Shown: in pieces, positions 1-8,438 of the stretch
Layout: each line of letters opens with the position of its first letter
Numbering within the stretch: position 1 is the stretch's first letter
Origin: Pseudokordiimonas caeni
GTDB lineage: Bacteria > Pseudomonadota > Alphaproteobacteria > Sphingomonadales > Kordiimonadaceae
DNA: 64,000 nt
Direction: 5' to 3'
NCBI RefSeq assembly: GCF_026719705.1
Contig: NZ_JAPPRR010000002.1
Span: 125,091 to 189,090, forward strand
Position numbers and translations under genes: made by a program
The notes under the pieces: model-generated
What the model was told of the DNA's origin: nothing
Seen by the model: the letters and a program-made list of their open reading frames with translations, nothing else
The model's database searches: none

Positions 1-343
1 GATAGTCAGCCGGCAGGCTCCATTTTGCCCGATATTCTTCAGGCGTCAGATTGTAACAGGTCTTCAGGTGGCGCTTCAGCATCTTCAGCTTTTTGCCGTC
101 TTCGAGACAGACGATAAAGTCAGGCTGGACCGATCGACGGATCGGAACGGCTGGCTGCAGGGAGACTTCTTCTACCTTGGGTTGGGCACCGACCTCGGAA
201 AGGGCCTTGAATACATTTTCGATCAGACGCGGCAGGTCCGCCACGGCAACCGTATTGTTGGACACGTGCGACGCCACAATATCTGCCGTCAGCGCCAGCA
301 ACTCTTCAGTTGCAGCACCTTTGCTGTTGTCCTGTTCATTCAT
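1..343 (-). CDS. MucR/Ros family transcriptional regulator (3' end outside window)
   Basis: The reverse strand from the ATG at 341-343 reads without a stop to the window edge, giving the first 114 residues. The segment from about residue 74 (PDFIVCLEDGKKLKMLKRHL, then YNLTPEEYRAKW) is the hallmark of the MucR/Ros zinc-finger regulators of alphaproteobacteria, which bind AT-rich DNA and repress surface, motility and cell-cycle genes. The expected zinc ligands are C79, D82 and H92, but the fourth, usually His in HxxxH, is Cys96 here, giving C-D-H-C. It is divergent from the TusA-like gene at 454 across an AT-rich spacer, which would suit autoregulation. The C-terminus is missing only because the window starts here. 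Confidence 0.93.
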   Translation of the reverse strand, partial: MNEQDNSKGAATEELLALTADIVASHVSNNTVAVADLPRLIENVFKALSEVGAQPKVEEVSLQPAVPIRRSVQPDFIVCLEDGKKLKMLKRHLKTCYNLTPEEYRAKWSLPADY

Positions 344-453
344 TCCGAAACTCCCACGCTATACCGGAGAAACTATATTTTTCTATTTTCTTGCCAATCA
401 CTCGACTTGGTCGATATTCAGGAAACCAGAATTGCCCGTTTCCGGTTGCTCCT

Positions 454-759
454 ATGGTTAACAATGAAAATGTTCCGTTCCTTAACCTTGCAGGCGTCGG
501 TTGCCCCATGGCCTTCGTACGCGCCCGCCTTTTCCTGGATGGCCTGCCTGATCGTGCGATTGCCCACATCATCTATGAGGAAACGGCAGCAAACGCACCT
601 CTTGTCCGGTCCCTGAAGGCCCTTGGACATAGCGTCGCCCCGTTGCCTGCTTCAGCAATGGCGGAATCAATCGAACGCGACCCGAGCCTCAAGGACACCC
701 TTGAAAAGACTCGCGAAACACAGTTAACGATGATTCTCGTTCAAGTAAATAGCAATTGA
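454..759 (+). CDS. TusA/SirA-like sulfurtransferase-fold protein
   Basis: This 101-residue protein matches the TusA (SirA) fold pattern: a beta strand, then GVGCPMAFVRARLFLDGL at about residues 14-31, then the strand and helix ending in LKALGHSV. TusA proteins carry persulfide sulfur on the Cys of a CPxP motif for tRNA thiolation and other transfers. The Cys (C17) is present, but the second Pro of CPxP is replaced, giving CPMA, so a standard TusA role is uncertain. The C-terminal 40 residues extend past the usual 75-80-residue domain. The ATG at 454 begins the recognisable domain; upstream in-frame codons have no family similarity. It stands alone, divergent from mucR. Confidence 0.7.
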   Translation: MVNNENVPFLNLAGVGCPMAFVRARLFLDGLPDRAIAHIIYEETAANAPLVRSLKALGHSVAPLPASAMAESIERDPSLKDTLEKTRETQLTMILVQVNSN

Positions 760-787
760 TAATTTTATATTCTTCAAATTTTACCAG

Positions 788-1303
788 TTAACAGGGAACA
801 AGGTCCCGGCGCATACAAAGCGCATCCACCTTATGATTATCTAAGGTGGTATAATAGTCCTTACGGGCACCGATATCCGCAAATCCAAGTCCGCGATAAA
901 GGCGAATCGCCCGCTCGTTGTCTTTGCGGACCTCAAGGAAAACTGTACGAACACCGCACATGGCGAGCGACTTCAGCCGCATTTCAAGCGCGCGGCGACC
1001 GATACCCTGCCCACTAAGTGCCGGAATCACGCCGATGGTGACGATTTCGGCCTCGTCAAGGATGCGCCGGATCATGGTGAAGCCGGCCGGCTTGCCTTCA
1101 AGGATGATCGTGTGTGCTTCCATCCCCGGCGAGGCGAGAAGGGCGGTCATTGCCGCACTGTCCCAGCCGGCCTCGCGCTGCGGGGCATAGGCGGCCACGT
1201 GCAGGGCGGACAAAAGCTCGGCAGCGGCATCAACGCCCGCCATGACGGGCTCAAGAACGGGCAAGGGCCAGACGGCCTTCGAAGATTTCGGTGTGCGGGT
1301 CAT
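788..1303 (-). CDS. rimI: Ribosomal protein bS18 alanine N-acetyltransferase (RimI-type GNAT)
   Basis: This 171-residue GNAT protein has the acetyl-CoA pyrophosphate loop in GVIPALSGQGIGRRAL (about residues 93-108) and the C-terminal LEVRKDNERAIRLYRGLGF stretch typical of RimI, which acetylates the N-terminal alanine of ribosomal protein S18. It overlaps the upstream tsaB by 4 bp (ATGA), and the tsaB-rimI pair is a well-known bacterial arrangement that supports the assignment. It is slightly longer than E. coli RimI because of its N-terminal extension. Any other GNAT substrate cannot be excluded from sequence alone. Confidence 0.88.
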   Translation of the reverse strand: MTRTPKSSKAVWPLPVLEPVMAGVDAAAELLSALHVAAYAPQREAGWDSAAMTALLASPGMEAHTIILEGKPAGFTMIRRILDEAEIVTIGVIPALSGQGIGRRALEMRLKSLAMCGVRTVFLEVRKDNERAIRLYRGLGFADIGARKDYYTTLDNHKVDALCMRRDLVPC

Positions 1304-1998
1304 ACAGCTACTGGAAACAGGGGTGTTGCCTTCTTGGCGTCGGGTGGGCGGAAATAGGCAGGCTCGGGCGGAAAGACGGCCGGATCCAGCCGTTCGGCGA
1401 CGCGCGCGAGCCAGACCGGATCGATGCCGCCAAACACAGCTGTGTCACTACCTGCAGGCGTGGAGCCACTGCCCGCGACAAGACCGGGGCGCGTCGAAAT
1501 TTTTTCGCGGATGATATCCATGTCGAAGCACCCTGCGTCGCTTGCCGGGACCGGCAATCCATAAGAATCAAGGCCTTCGAACATCTGATGAAAGGCCTGA
1601 CCGCCGCGCCCGTCGGTCACTGCATGCACGATGCCGCCAGCGCTTTCAAGAACGGGGCCTGCCACCAACGACAGGCCGGTGAGGCCAATAACCGGCTTCG
1701 AGAGCGCGAGGCCCAGCCCGCGCGCCACACTGAGGCCGATCCTGAGGCCGGTAAAAGTGCCGGGGCCGGTGACAACGGCAAGGCGCGCCACATCGCCCAG
1801 CCTGCAGCCGGCTTCAGCCATCAGTTCTTCGATCATCGGCATCAGGCGTTCGGCGTGCCCGCGTCCCAGCTTCTCGCGCTTCACGCCAAGGCTCGCGCCT
1901 TTGGCCACAAGGGCGGCGCTGCACCAGGCTTCGGATGTATCGATGGCAAGAACGGGCATGGGTGCCGGAGGCTCCGCAGTTGGGGATTGCGCAAACAT
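1300..1998 (-). CDS. tsaB: tRNA threonylcarbamoyladenosine biosynthesis protein TsaB
   Basis: TsaB is the catalytically inactive paralogue of TsaD that scaffolds the TsaD-TsaB-TsaE complex making t6A37 in ANN-decoding tRNAs. The 232-residue product has the ASKHA-fold start VLAIDTSEAWCSAAL (about residues 16-30) and the TsaB signature GPGTFTGLRIGLSVARGL. Translation of rimI is coupled through the 4-bp overlap. The first 14 residues before PVLAID look dispensable, so a start a few codons further in (the ATG at MPVLAI) is possible. The short spacer to the divergent deacetylase gene at 2087 must hold both promoters. Confidence 0.92.
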   Translation of the reverse strand: MFAQSPTAEPPAPMPVLAIDTSEAWCSAALVAKGASLGVKREKLGRGHAERLMPMIEELMAEAGCRLGDVARLAVVTGPGTFTGLRIGLSVARGLGLALSKPVIGLTGLSLVAGPVLESAGGIVHAVTDGRGGQAFHQMFEGLDSYGLPVPASDAGCFDMDIIREKISTRPGLVAGSGSTPAGSDTAVFGGIDPVWLARVAERLDPAVFPPEPAYFRPPDAKKATPLFPVAV

Positions 1999-2086
1999 AT
2001 AGGCCGCCTGCTGCCGTCTTGCCAGCCCTGTATCAGGCTATATGATGGCGCCACGTTATACGGGGACGGACAGGAAAGGACGGCAC

Positions 2087-3136
2087 ATGGCCCTTCGGCA
2101 ACGGTTTCTGCGGCTTCTGGCACCCCTCGGTGTACTGGTGACGAGCCTTGGAATTTTTCCCGTAGCGGCAGACCAGTCAGCCGTGATCCTGATCTATCAC
2201 CGTTTCGGCGAGGACAACGTGCCCGCCACCAACGTGACGGAAGATCAGTTCCGCTCCCACGTCAGTGAATTGAAGGCCGGCGGCTACAATGTCCTGCCGC
2301 TTGATGAGGTCGTCACCAGGCTCCGTGCCCGACAGGAGCTGCCGGCGCGTAGTGTGGCGATCACGGTGGACGATGCCTATACATCCTTCCAGACCCTCGG
2401 CTGGCCCGTCCTCAAGGAAGCGGGCTTCCCCGTCACCCTGTTCGTCTCGACCGACATGACCGACAGCCCGGGCCAGGGCTATCTCGGCTGGGATGCCGTG
2501 CGCGCCCTTCGCGCCGAAGGCGTGGCGATTGGCCACCACGGCGCCGCGCATCTTCATTCCGTGCATGCCGGCGTCAACGAGGCCAAGGCGGATATCGCGC
2601 GGGCAAGCAGCCGCTTCCAGCAGGAACTGGGCAGCGTGCCCCCCTTCTTCGCCTATCCTTACGGCGAATATGATCTGGCACTCAGGAAGGTTGTGCAGCA
2701 GGCGGGCTTCAAGGCCGCGCTCGCGCAGTTTTCAGGCGTGGCAGGCATGGGGTCCGACCCCTTCGCGCTGCCGCGCTTTCCGTTCAACCAGAATTATTCG
2801 GGGCTTGACCGCTTCAAGCTGATCGTCAATGCGCAGGCCCTGCCGGTAAGCGAAATGGTCCCCGCGGAGCCGGTACTCGCCGCCGACCGCAACCCGCCGC
2901 TGTTCGGCTTCACGCTCGAGCGCCCGGTGCCGGGCCTGAAGGCGCTGAGCTGCTATCCAAGCCATATGAGCGAACCGGCCAAGGTCACGGTGATCGGCGA
3001 GCAGCGCGTGGAAGTGCGGTTCGACAAGCCCTTCCCGCCGGGGCGCAGCCGCATCAATTGCACCATGCCGGGGCCGGACAGGCGCTGGTACTGGCTCGGC
3101 CAGTTCTTCATGGTGATGGGCGGCACGCTCGACTGA
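2087..3136 (+). CDS. Secreted polysaccharide deacetylase (NodB/CE4 family)
   Basis: The 349-residue protein starts with a signal peptide (ALRQRFLRLLAPLG then a hydrophobic run ending near PVAA). The NodB homology domain follows. Motif 1 is VTVDDAYTSF-like (ITVDDAY, with the metal-binding second Asp), motif 2 is HHGAAH, matching HxxxH with the usual Ser/Thr replaced by Gly, and motif 3 is AYPYGEYD. The family removes N- or O-acetyl groups from chitin-type, peptidoglycan or exopolysaccharide substrates; which one is not visible. The ATG at 2087 has AGGAAAGGA just upstream and is preferred to the in-frame ATG at 2042. About 100 residues after the catalytic domain are unassigned. Confidence 0.85.
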   Translation: MALRQRFLRLLAPLGVLVTSLGIFPVAADQSAVILIYHRFGEDNVPATNVTEDQFRSHVSELKAGGYNVLPLDEVVTRLRARQELPARSVAITVDDAYTSFQTLGWPVLKEAGFPVTLFVSTDMTDSPGQGYLGWDAVRALRAEGVAIGHHGAAHLHSVHAGVNEAKADIARASSRFQQELGSVPPFFAYPYGEYDLALRKVVQQAGFKAALAQFSGVAGMGSDPFALPRFPFNQNYSGLDRFKLIVNAQALPVSEMVPAEPVLAADRNPPLFGFTLERPVPGLKALSCYPSHMSEPAKVTVIGEQRVEVRFDKPFPPGRSRINCTMPGPDRRWYWLGQFFMVMGGTLD

Positions 3137-3164
3137 GGCCGGGCACCCGGAAGGAGAGACAATC

Positions 3165-4127
3165 GTGAGCAGGTTCATCAAGATATTCATCTGGGCGCTC
3201 GCGCTGGCGCTTTCCTTTGGCACGCCCCCCGTTTCGGCGCATACGGACCCCGAGATCGCAGGCTATATCCCGGTCGATGGCGGGCGCATCTGGTACCGCC
3301 TGAACGGGGCGCGTCATCTTGGCAAGAAGCCGGCGATCATCGTGATGCACGGCGGCCCGGGCGGCACCCATCGGGGTAACATGCCCTATGTGAAACTTTC
3401 GGATACCTATCCCGTCATTCTTTATGACCAGCTCGATACCGGCAATTCCGACCGGCCGGGGGACCGAGCCAGATGGACAGTCGAGCATTTCGTGAGCGAG
3501 ATCGATGCGATCCGCCGCGCGCTTGACCTCAAGGAAGTGATCATCGCCGGGCACAGCTGGGGCGGTACGCTCGCGGCCGAATATGCGGTCCGGAACCCTG
3601 ATGGCCTGAAGGCCGCCATTCTGTCGAGCCCGCTTTTGAATACCCGGCAATGGATCGCCGATAACCGCGAATGGATCGAGGCCATGCCGGAAAAGGAACG
3701 CACCGCGATCATCACCCATGAAGAAGCCGGCACGACGGATCACCCGGACTACCGGGCCGCCGAGGAAGCCTTTTATGCGCGTCACATGTGCCGCCAATCG
3801 CCATGCCCGAACGCCGACGACCGTGCCGGCGGGCCGGCGAAAAACAATGATGTTTATGAATATATGTGGGGGCCGACCGAGTTTTTCGCACCCGGCACGC
3901 TCAGGGATTATGACGTGACAGCACGCCTCCCCGATATTCGGGTACCCGCACTGGTGATCTGCGGCGAGTTTGACGAAGCGGCACCCAAATCATGCCGAAA
4001 ATATACCGGCATGATCAAAGGTGGCGCCTATCACACGATCCCCGATGCCGGCCACTCGACCATGAGGGAGAACGAAGCGCTGTATCTGGAAACGGTCCGT
4101 GCGTTTCTGGCAAGTGTCAGCGATTAG
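3165..4127 (+). CDS. Secreted alpha/beta hydrolase, proline iminopeptidase-like (S33)
   Basis: This 320-residue protein carries a signal peptide (hydrophobic IFIWALALALSFG, likely cleaved near VSA). Its alpha/beta-hydrolase core includes the oxyanion motif MHGGPGG (about residues 60-66), the nucleophile elbow GHSWGG, GEFDEAAP with the acid, and DAGHS with the catalytic His. HGGPGG plus GHSWGG is typical of proline iminopeptidases and related S33 amino-peptidases. The start is GTG at 3165, with AAGGAGAG about 7 bases upstream. It follows the deacetylase by 28 bp and may be co-transcribed. Its stop overlaps the stop of the convergent Nfu gene by a few bases. Confidence 0.86.
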   Translation: MSRFIKIFIWALALALSFGTPPVSAHTDPEIAGYIPVDGGRIWYRLNGARHLGKKPAIIVMHGGPGGTHRGNMPYVKLSDTYPVILYDQLDTGNSDRPGDRARWTVEHFVSEIDAIRRALDLKEVIIAGHSWGGTLAAEYAVRNPDGLKAAILSSPLLNTRQWIADNREWIEAMPEKERTAIITHEEAGTTDHPDYRAAEEAFYARHMCRQSPCPNADDRAGGPAKNNDVYEYMWGPTEFFAPGTLRDYDVTARLPDIRVPALVICGEFDEAAPKSCRKYTGMIKGGAYHTIPDAGHSTMRENEALYLETVRAFLASVSD

Positions 4128-4687
4128 AGATCGACGGCGCGGACGTCGATAACTTCCGGCACGTAATATTTCAGCAGATTCTCGATCCCGTTTTTTAGCG
4201 TGATCGTGCTGCTGGGGCAGCCCGAGCAGGCACCCTGCATCTGCAGGTAAACCACACCTTCCTTGAAGCCGTGATAAACGATGTCGCCGCCATCCTGCGC
4301 CACGGCGGGGCGGATCTTTTCGTCCAGGAGCTGGCGGATCTGCGCGATGATCTCGGCGTCTTCCTCAGCGTCGCCCTGCCCGCCCATTGACGCGAGATAG
4401 GCGGGATCGATGACCGGCGCGCCAGACGCGAAGAAGGTCATGAGCGTGCCAAGCACGGCAGGCTTCACAACCGACCAGTCGCTTTCGGTCGCTTTCGTCA
4501 CAGTCACGAAATCATAGCCGACAAAAACCCCGCGCACATCGGCAAGGCCAAAGAGGGCAGTCGCGAGCGGCGAGCCCTTGGCCGCATCCACATCCGTGAA
4601 ATTGGCGGTGCCTTCATCCATCAGCATGCGACCGGGCAGGAATTTCAGCGTGTCCGGATTGGGCGTGGCTTCGGTTTCGATAAACAT
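4124..4687 (-). CDS. NifU-like Fe-S cluster scaffold/carrier (Nfu, NfuA-like)
   Basis: The 187-residue protein has the two-domain alphaproteobacterial/mitochondrial Nfu1 layout. An N-terminal Nfu_N domain (IETEATPNPDTLKFLPG, residues 3-19) is followed by a C-terminal NifU domain with the cluster-binding pair C154 and C157 in GACSGCPSSTITLKNGIE. Such proteins receive [4Fe-4S] clusters and deliver them to apoenzymes in the cytoplasm. The ATG at 4687 begins at the conserved MFIETEATPNP; longer in-frame starts add unrelated residues. It is convergent with the hydrolase gene: TTA (4124-4126) and TAG (4125-4127) overlap. Confidence 0.93.
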   Translation of the reverse strand: MFIETEATPNPDTLKFLPGRMLMDEGTANFTDVDAAKGSPLATALFGLADVRGVFVGYDFVTVTKATESDWSVVKPAVLGTLMTFFASGAPVIDPAYLASMGGQGDAEEDAEIIAQIRQLLDEKIRPAVAQDGGDIVYHGFKEGVVYLQMQGACSGCPSSTITLKNGIENLLKYYVPEVIDVRAVDL

Positions 4688-4748
4688 GACGAATTCCTTC
4701 AGGATTGTTCGCCCCTCATGTGGCCCCGCGCGCGGCAAAGGTCAAGGG

Positions 4749-5297
4749 TTAAAGTCCGCCTCGCAGGGATGTGAGCGCCCCTTCAAGCGGTGCGCGGCTG
4801 CCTTCCACCCGGCACAGGACAAGGGCCCCCTCGATCCGCTCCAGCGTCTGGCGGGCTGTATCGCGGGCAGCGGCGGCCGGTTTGCCTGCCGCTTCATAGA
4901 CGCCAGCCAGCGCCTGTTCCCACGCCGCCACGCCCCCGGCGACAATAGCGCCGAAAAGGCCGCGACCTTCGCCAACCAGAAGGCTGTTCATCAACGAGCC
5001 CGGAATATCGCCCTCATAGAGTCGCGCCACGCCGTCAAGACTCTGGCCCAGCCGCTCGACCGGGCTTGCGGTTGAGTGTAAGGGCGCGATCACCAGCGTT
5101 TGCAGCCGCGCCCCGGCCCGCGCCAGCACGGCGGCGGCCATGTCGCGCTTGCCATTCGGAAAATGATGATAAAGGCTCGCCTTCGAGAGACCGGCTGCCT
5201 TCGCGAGCAATGAAAGGCTGGCGCCTTCGTACCCGTAAGCCTCGAACACCGGGGTCAGCCGGTCCGCGAGCCCCGCCTTCGATAATTGCGCCTTCAT
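4749..5297 (-). CDS. TetR/AcrR family transcriptional regulator
   Basis: The 182-residue protein has the N-terminal TetR helix-turn-helix at about residues 10-50, with GYEGASLSLLAKAAGLSKASLYHHFPNGKRDM showing the recognition-helix pattern SKASLYHHF followed by K. The C-terminal ligand domain resembles the LmrA/YxaF group (GSLMNSLLVGEGRG). It is followed closely by the nfu gene in the same direction. Upstream of the start lies the perfect palindrome at 5354-5369, a likely autoregulatory operator. No efflux or target gene is adjacent, so the ligand and regulon are unknown. Confidence 0.88.
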   Translation of the reverse strand: MKAQLSKAGLADRLTPVFEAYGYEGASLSLLAKAAGLSKASLYHHFPNGKRDMAAAVLARAGARLQTLVIAPLHSTASPVERLGQSLDGVARLYEGDIPGSLMNSLLVGEGRGLFGAIVAGGVAAWEQALAGVYEAAGKPAAAARDTARQTLERIEGALVLCRVEGSRAPLEGALTSLRGGL

Positions 5298-5340
5298 TAT
5301 CTGCCTCCCTGCTCGGTTTGGCGCATCCTAGCACGAGTGA

Positions 5341-5369
5341 TTCACGTGAAACAGACCGAACGTTCGGTC
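5341..5369. promoter_or_regulatory. Candidate TetR-family operator: two palindromes
   Basis: GACCGAACGTTCGGTC (5354-5369) is a perfect 16-bp palindrome of the GACCGANCGNTCGGTC type bound by many TetR regulators. It lies 56-72 bp upstream of the divergent TetR gene. A second perfect 10-bp palindrome, TTCACGTGAA (5341-5350), abuts it. The rest of 5298-5563 (spacer between tetR and the PBP gene) shows no gene. Confidence 0.65.
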
Positions 5370-5563
5370 ACACCAACATCGCATTTCAGTCAGCATTGTA
5401 GCGGAATGTGGCGCCCCGCCCACAAGATGCCGCAATCGCGGGGCAAGGTGCCCTCGCCTGCCGACCCGGCCTTTGCAATCCGGGCCGGTTGGGGGTAGGA
5501 ACAAACAAGGTATAGAGTGGGGCGGTGGCTATCGGCATCGTCCGCAATCCAATCGGCAGAAGC

Positions 5564-7678
5564 ATGGCAGGCGATCAGGACGGCAAGGCAAAACGGGCAA
5601 GCGGCGCGAAGCGGTCGGCGGGAGCATCCCGCGCGAACGGACGACGCGGCGATGCACCCGCATCCAAAGCCACCGAGGCGCCGAAACCCAAGGCAAGCGC
5701 CCCGGCGAAAAAGCCCGCTGCATCCAAAAAGCCGCCCGCCCGCCCGCGGGGGCCGGTCAAAAAACGCTCCGTTCTCGGCCATATCGTCTATGCCGGCGCC
5801 GTCCTCGGCGTGTGGGCGCTTATCGCAGGCATGATCATCTTCGCCTATTTCGCGCACGACCTGCCCGATCTTGACAACCTGCCGGACCCTGGCGCCAACG
5901 ATCCGGCGGTCGTCGTGAAGGCCGCGGGCGGCGAAACGCTCGTCCGTTCCGGCCCGTTGCATGGCGACTGGCTGATGTTCGATGAAATCCCCGACGCCAT
6001 GGTCTGGGCGATCCTGTCGATCGAGGACCGCTATTTCTTCGATCACGGCGGGATTGACGGGCGCGGCCTTGCGCGCGCCGCCGCCACCAACATCCGTTCG
6101 GGCGGTGTACGCGCGGGTGGCAGCACCATCACCCAGCAGCTTGCCAAGAATATGTTCCTCACCAACCAGCGCTCCTTCAAGCGGAAGGCGCAGGAAGCAT
6201 TGCTCGCCTTCTGGCTGGAGCAGCGCTTCACCAAGGAACAGATCCTGACGCTGTATCTCAACCGCAGCTATTTCGGCGGCGGCGCCTACGGAATCGATGC
6301 GGCGGCCCATCGCTTTTTCGACCACGGGGCCCGCAACCTGACGATCTCTGAAGCTGCGATGCTCGCCGGCCTCGTGCAGGCGCCCTCGCGCCTCGCCCCC
6401 CACATCAACCCCGAAGGAGCGTGGGATCGCGGCAAGGTCGTCCTCAGCACCATGGCGGAATCAGGCCACCTGCCAGCCGAGACAGCCCGCAAACTGATGA
6501 GCCGCCCGCCGAAGGTCGTGAAGGATTCGGTCGGCCCCGACGTGCGTTATTTCACCGATTGGGTGGAAGCCGAAGCCCGGCGCCTCTTGCCCAATGTCGG
6601 CAACATCAGCATCACGATCCACACAACGATTGACCTGAAGCTGCAGCGCGCTGCCTCTGCCGCCATCGAGGAAGGCCTCGCCGGTGAAGGGTCCACCGTG
6701 AACGCGGGTCAGGGGGCGCTCATAGCACTTGGCCTTGATGGTGCCGTGCGAGCCATGGTTGGCGGCCGCGATTACCGGAAAAGCCAGTATAACCGCGCCG
6801 TGCAGGCCGCCCGCCAGCCGGGATCGGCCTTCAAGCTTTTCACTTATCTCGCGGCGTTCGAACGTGGACACAGCCTGAACGAGATCGTCTCCGACCGGCC
6901 CATCACCATCGGCAAATGGAGCCCGCGCAACTATACTAACCGTTTCGACGGCGATATCCGCCTGCGCGATGCGCTTGCGAAATCGACCAACACGGTAGCG
7001 GTGCGCCTGTCGCAGGAGGCGGGGACACCCTATGTCGCGGCCCTCGCCAACCGCATGGGCATCACCACACAGATCGCGCCGCACCCGAGCCTTGCGCTCG
7101 GCACCGAGGAAGTGAAACTGATCGACCTCGCCAATGCTTACCGCACGGTGGCGAGCGGCGGCATGGCGGCTTCGCCTTATGGCATTGTCGAAATCACCGA
7201 ACTCGGCGGCAGGGTGCTGTACCGCCAGCCGCCCATGTCGATGCGGCAGGCAATTTCCTATGAAGTTGCCGCCACCATGACCGAAGGCCTGCAAGGGGTG
7301 ATCGAATATGGCTCAGGCCGCGCCGCGAAGCTTGACCGCCCCGCCGCCGGCAAGACAGGCACCACGCAGGACAGCCGTGACGCACTGTTCGTCGGCTTCA
7401 CGAGCGATCTCGCGACCGCCGTGTGGGTCGGGAACGACAGTTTCGCGCCGATGAAGGATGTAACCGGGGGCCGCCTGCCCGCGCGCATCTGGGGCACCTT
7501 CATGAAGAAAGCCAGCGAAGGCACGCCAGTGCGGCCGCTGCTGGCCGATGCCGGGCTTTATATCGCCTCGGCCCAGTCCATGGCAGCCGACGATACGAAC
7601 AAACCAGCCGAGAAAGAGGATGGCTGGCAGAAAACCAAGAAAAGCCTGTGGGAGCGGCTATTCGGCAGCCGCGACTGA
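5564..7678 (+). CDS. Class A penicillin-binding protein (PBP1A-type transglycosylase/transpeptidase)
   Basis: This inner-membrane enzyme polymerises lipid II glycan strands and cross-links them. A Lys/Ala/Pro-rich cytoplasmic tail of about 65 residues precedes one membrane segment (SVLGHIVYAGAVLGVWALIA and on). The GT51 domain shows IEDRYFFDHGGID with its catalytic Glu and GGSTITQQLAKN. The transpeptidase domain has SxxK in QPGSAFK, SxN in KSTNT and KTG in AGKTGTTQDS. At 704 residues it lacks the extra OB-like domain of E. coli PBP1A and resembles the short alphaproteobacterial type. The start is uncertain: ATG at 5564 is used here, and a GTG at 5525 would add 13 residues. The last 21 bp overlap the convergent metalloprotease gene. 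Confidence 0.93.
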   Translation: MAGDQDGKAKRASGAKRSAGASRANGRRGDAPASKATEAPKPKASAPAKKPAASKKPPARPRGPVKKRSVLGHIVYAGAVLGVWALIAGMIIFAYFAHDLPDLDNLPDPGANDPAVVVKAAGGETLVRSGPLHGDWLMFDEIPDAMVWAILSIEDRYFFDHGGIDGRGLARAAATNIRSGGVRAGGSTITQQLAKNMFLTNQRSFKRKAQEALLAFWLEQRFTKEQILTLYLNRSYFGGGAYGIDAAAHRFFDHGARNLTISEAAMLAGLVQAPSRLAPHINPEGAWDRGKVVLSTMAESGHLPAETARKLMSRPPKVVKDSVGPDVRYFTDWVEAEARRLLPNVGNISITIHTTIDLKLQRAASAAIEEGLAGEGSTVNAGQGALIALGLDGAVRAMVGGRDYRKSQYNRAVQAARQPGSAFKLFTYLAAFERGHSLNEIVSDRPITIGKWSPRNYTNRFDGDIRLRDALAKSTNTVAVRLSQEAGTPYVAALANRMGITTQIAPHPSLALGTEEVKLIDLANAYRTVASGGMAASPYGIVEITELGGRVLYRQPPMSMRQAISYEVAATMTEGLQGVIEYGSGRAAKLDRPAAGKTGTTQDSRDALFVGFTSDLATAVWVGNDSFAPMKDVTGGRLPARIWGTFMKKASEGTPVRPLLADAGLYIASAQSMAADDTNKPAEKEDGWQKTKKSLWERLFGSRD

Positions 7679-8428
7679 AGGTTCGTCCTCGGGAGCGCCG
7701 TCCAGCCGCACCGCCATGAGGGCAGCCCCTTCCTGCCGCAGCCAGCGACGGGATTCACCCCAGTTCGGCACCAGCCGTGCCACATGCGCCCAGAATGCCG
7801 GGGAATGGTTCATTTCCAGAAGGTGTGCCACTTCATGCGCAGCGACATAATCAAGAATATGGCGAGGCGCGAGGACAAGCCGCCAGCTGAAGCGCAGCGT
7901 GCCGGTCGAGGAACAGCTACCCCAGCGGCTTGACATGTCGCCGACCGAAACCCGGCCATACTCGACACCAAGATTGGCCGCATGCTGCCTGACGCAAACC
8001 TCTAGATCGGCCTTGGCTTCCGCCTTCAGCCAGCGCGACAGGCGTGCAGGTGCCTGGTCCGCCGGGCCGCCAACATGGATTGCACCGTCCGCCACCTTCA
8101 CCTGCCGGGGGCTGATCCCGGTGAAGTGCAGTGCGTGATCTTTCCCGCGAAAGGGCAGGAGGCCACCGTGTGCAAGGCTCGGGACACCGGCATGGTTTTG
8201 CCGTTCGTTCAGCAGCCAGCCGGCATGCTTCGCGGCAAAACGCTCGACCGTCGCGCCCTTCGCGCCCTTCGGCACCGTCACCCTTGCACTGTCGGTGCGG
8301 GCATCATAGCGCAGCACCATGCGCCGCGCCGTCGCGTGCGTCCGCACCGCAACCCGCATCGTGCCGCCATCCGGCAAAGCGACGCTCAGTTCATCTGGCA
8401 GCGGGGTTTCAAGCAGGCGACCGAACAT
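7658..8428 (-). CDS. YgjP-like zinc metallopeptidase domain protein (M48-like, DUF45)
   Basis: The 256-residue protein contains the YgjP/WLM signature near the C-terminus: YVAAHEVAHLLEMNHS, with zinc ligands H198 and H202 and catalytic E199. Before it comes the family pattern SRWGSCSSTGTLRFSWRLVLAP. The family is a predicted cytoplasmic metalloprotease of unclear substrate. The ATG at 8428 has GGAGACAGGG directly upstream. It is the last gene of a leftward SCO-ycgN-ygjP run (10 bp after ycgN), and its 3' end overlaps the PBP gene by 21 bp on the opposite strand. Confidence 0.87.
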   Translation of the reverse strand: MFGRLLETPLPDELSVALPDGGTMRVAVRTHATARRMVLRYDARTDSARVTVPKGAKGATVERFAAKHAGWLLNERQNHAGVPSLAHGGLLPFRGKDHALHFTGISPRQVKVADGAIHVGGPADQAPARLSRWLKAEAKADLEVCVRQHAANLGVEYGRVSVGDMSSRWGSCSSTGTLRFSWRLVLAPRHILDYVAAHEVAHLLEMNHSPAFWAHVARLVPNWGESRRWLRQEGAALMAVRLDGAPEDEPSVAAAE

Positions 8429-8438
8429 CCCTGTCTCC

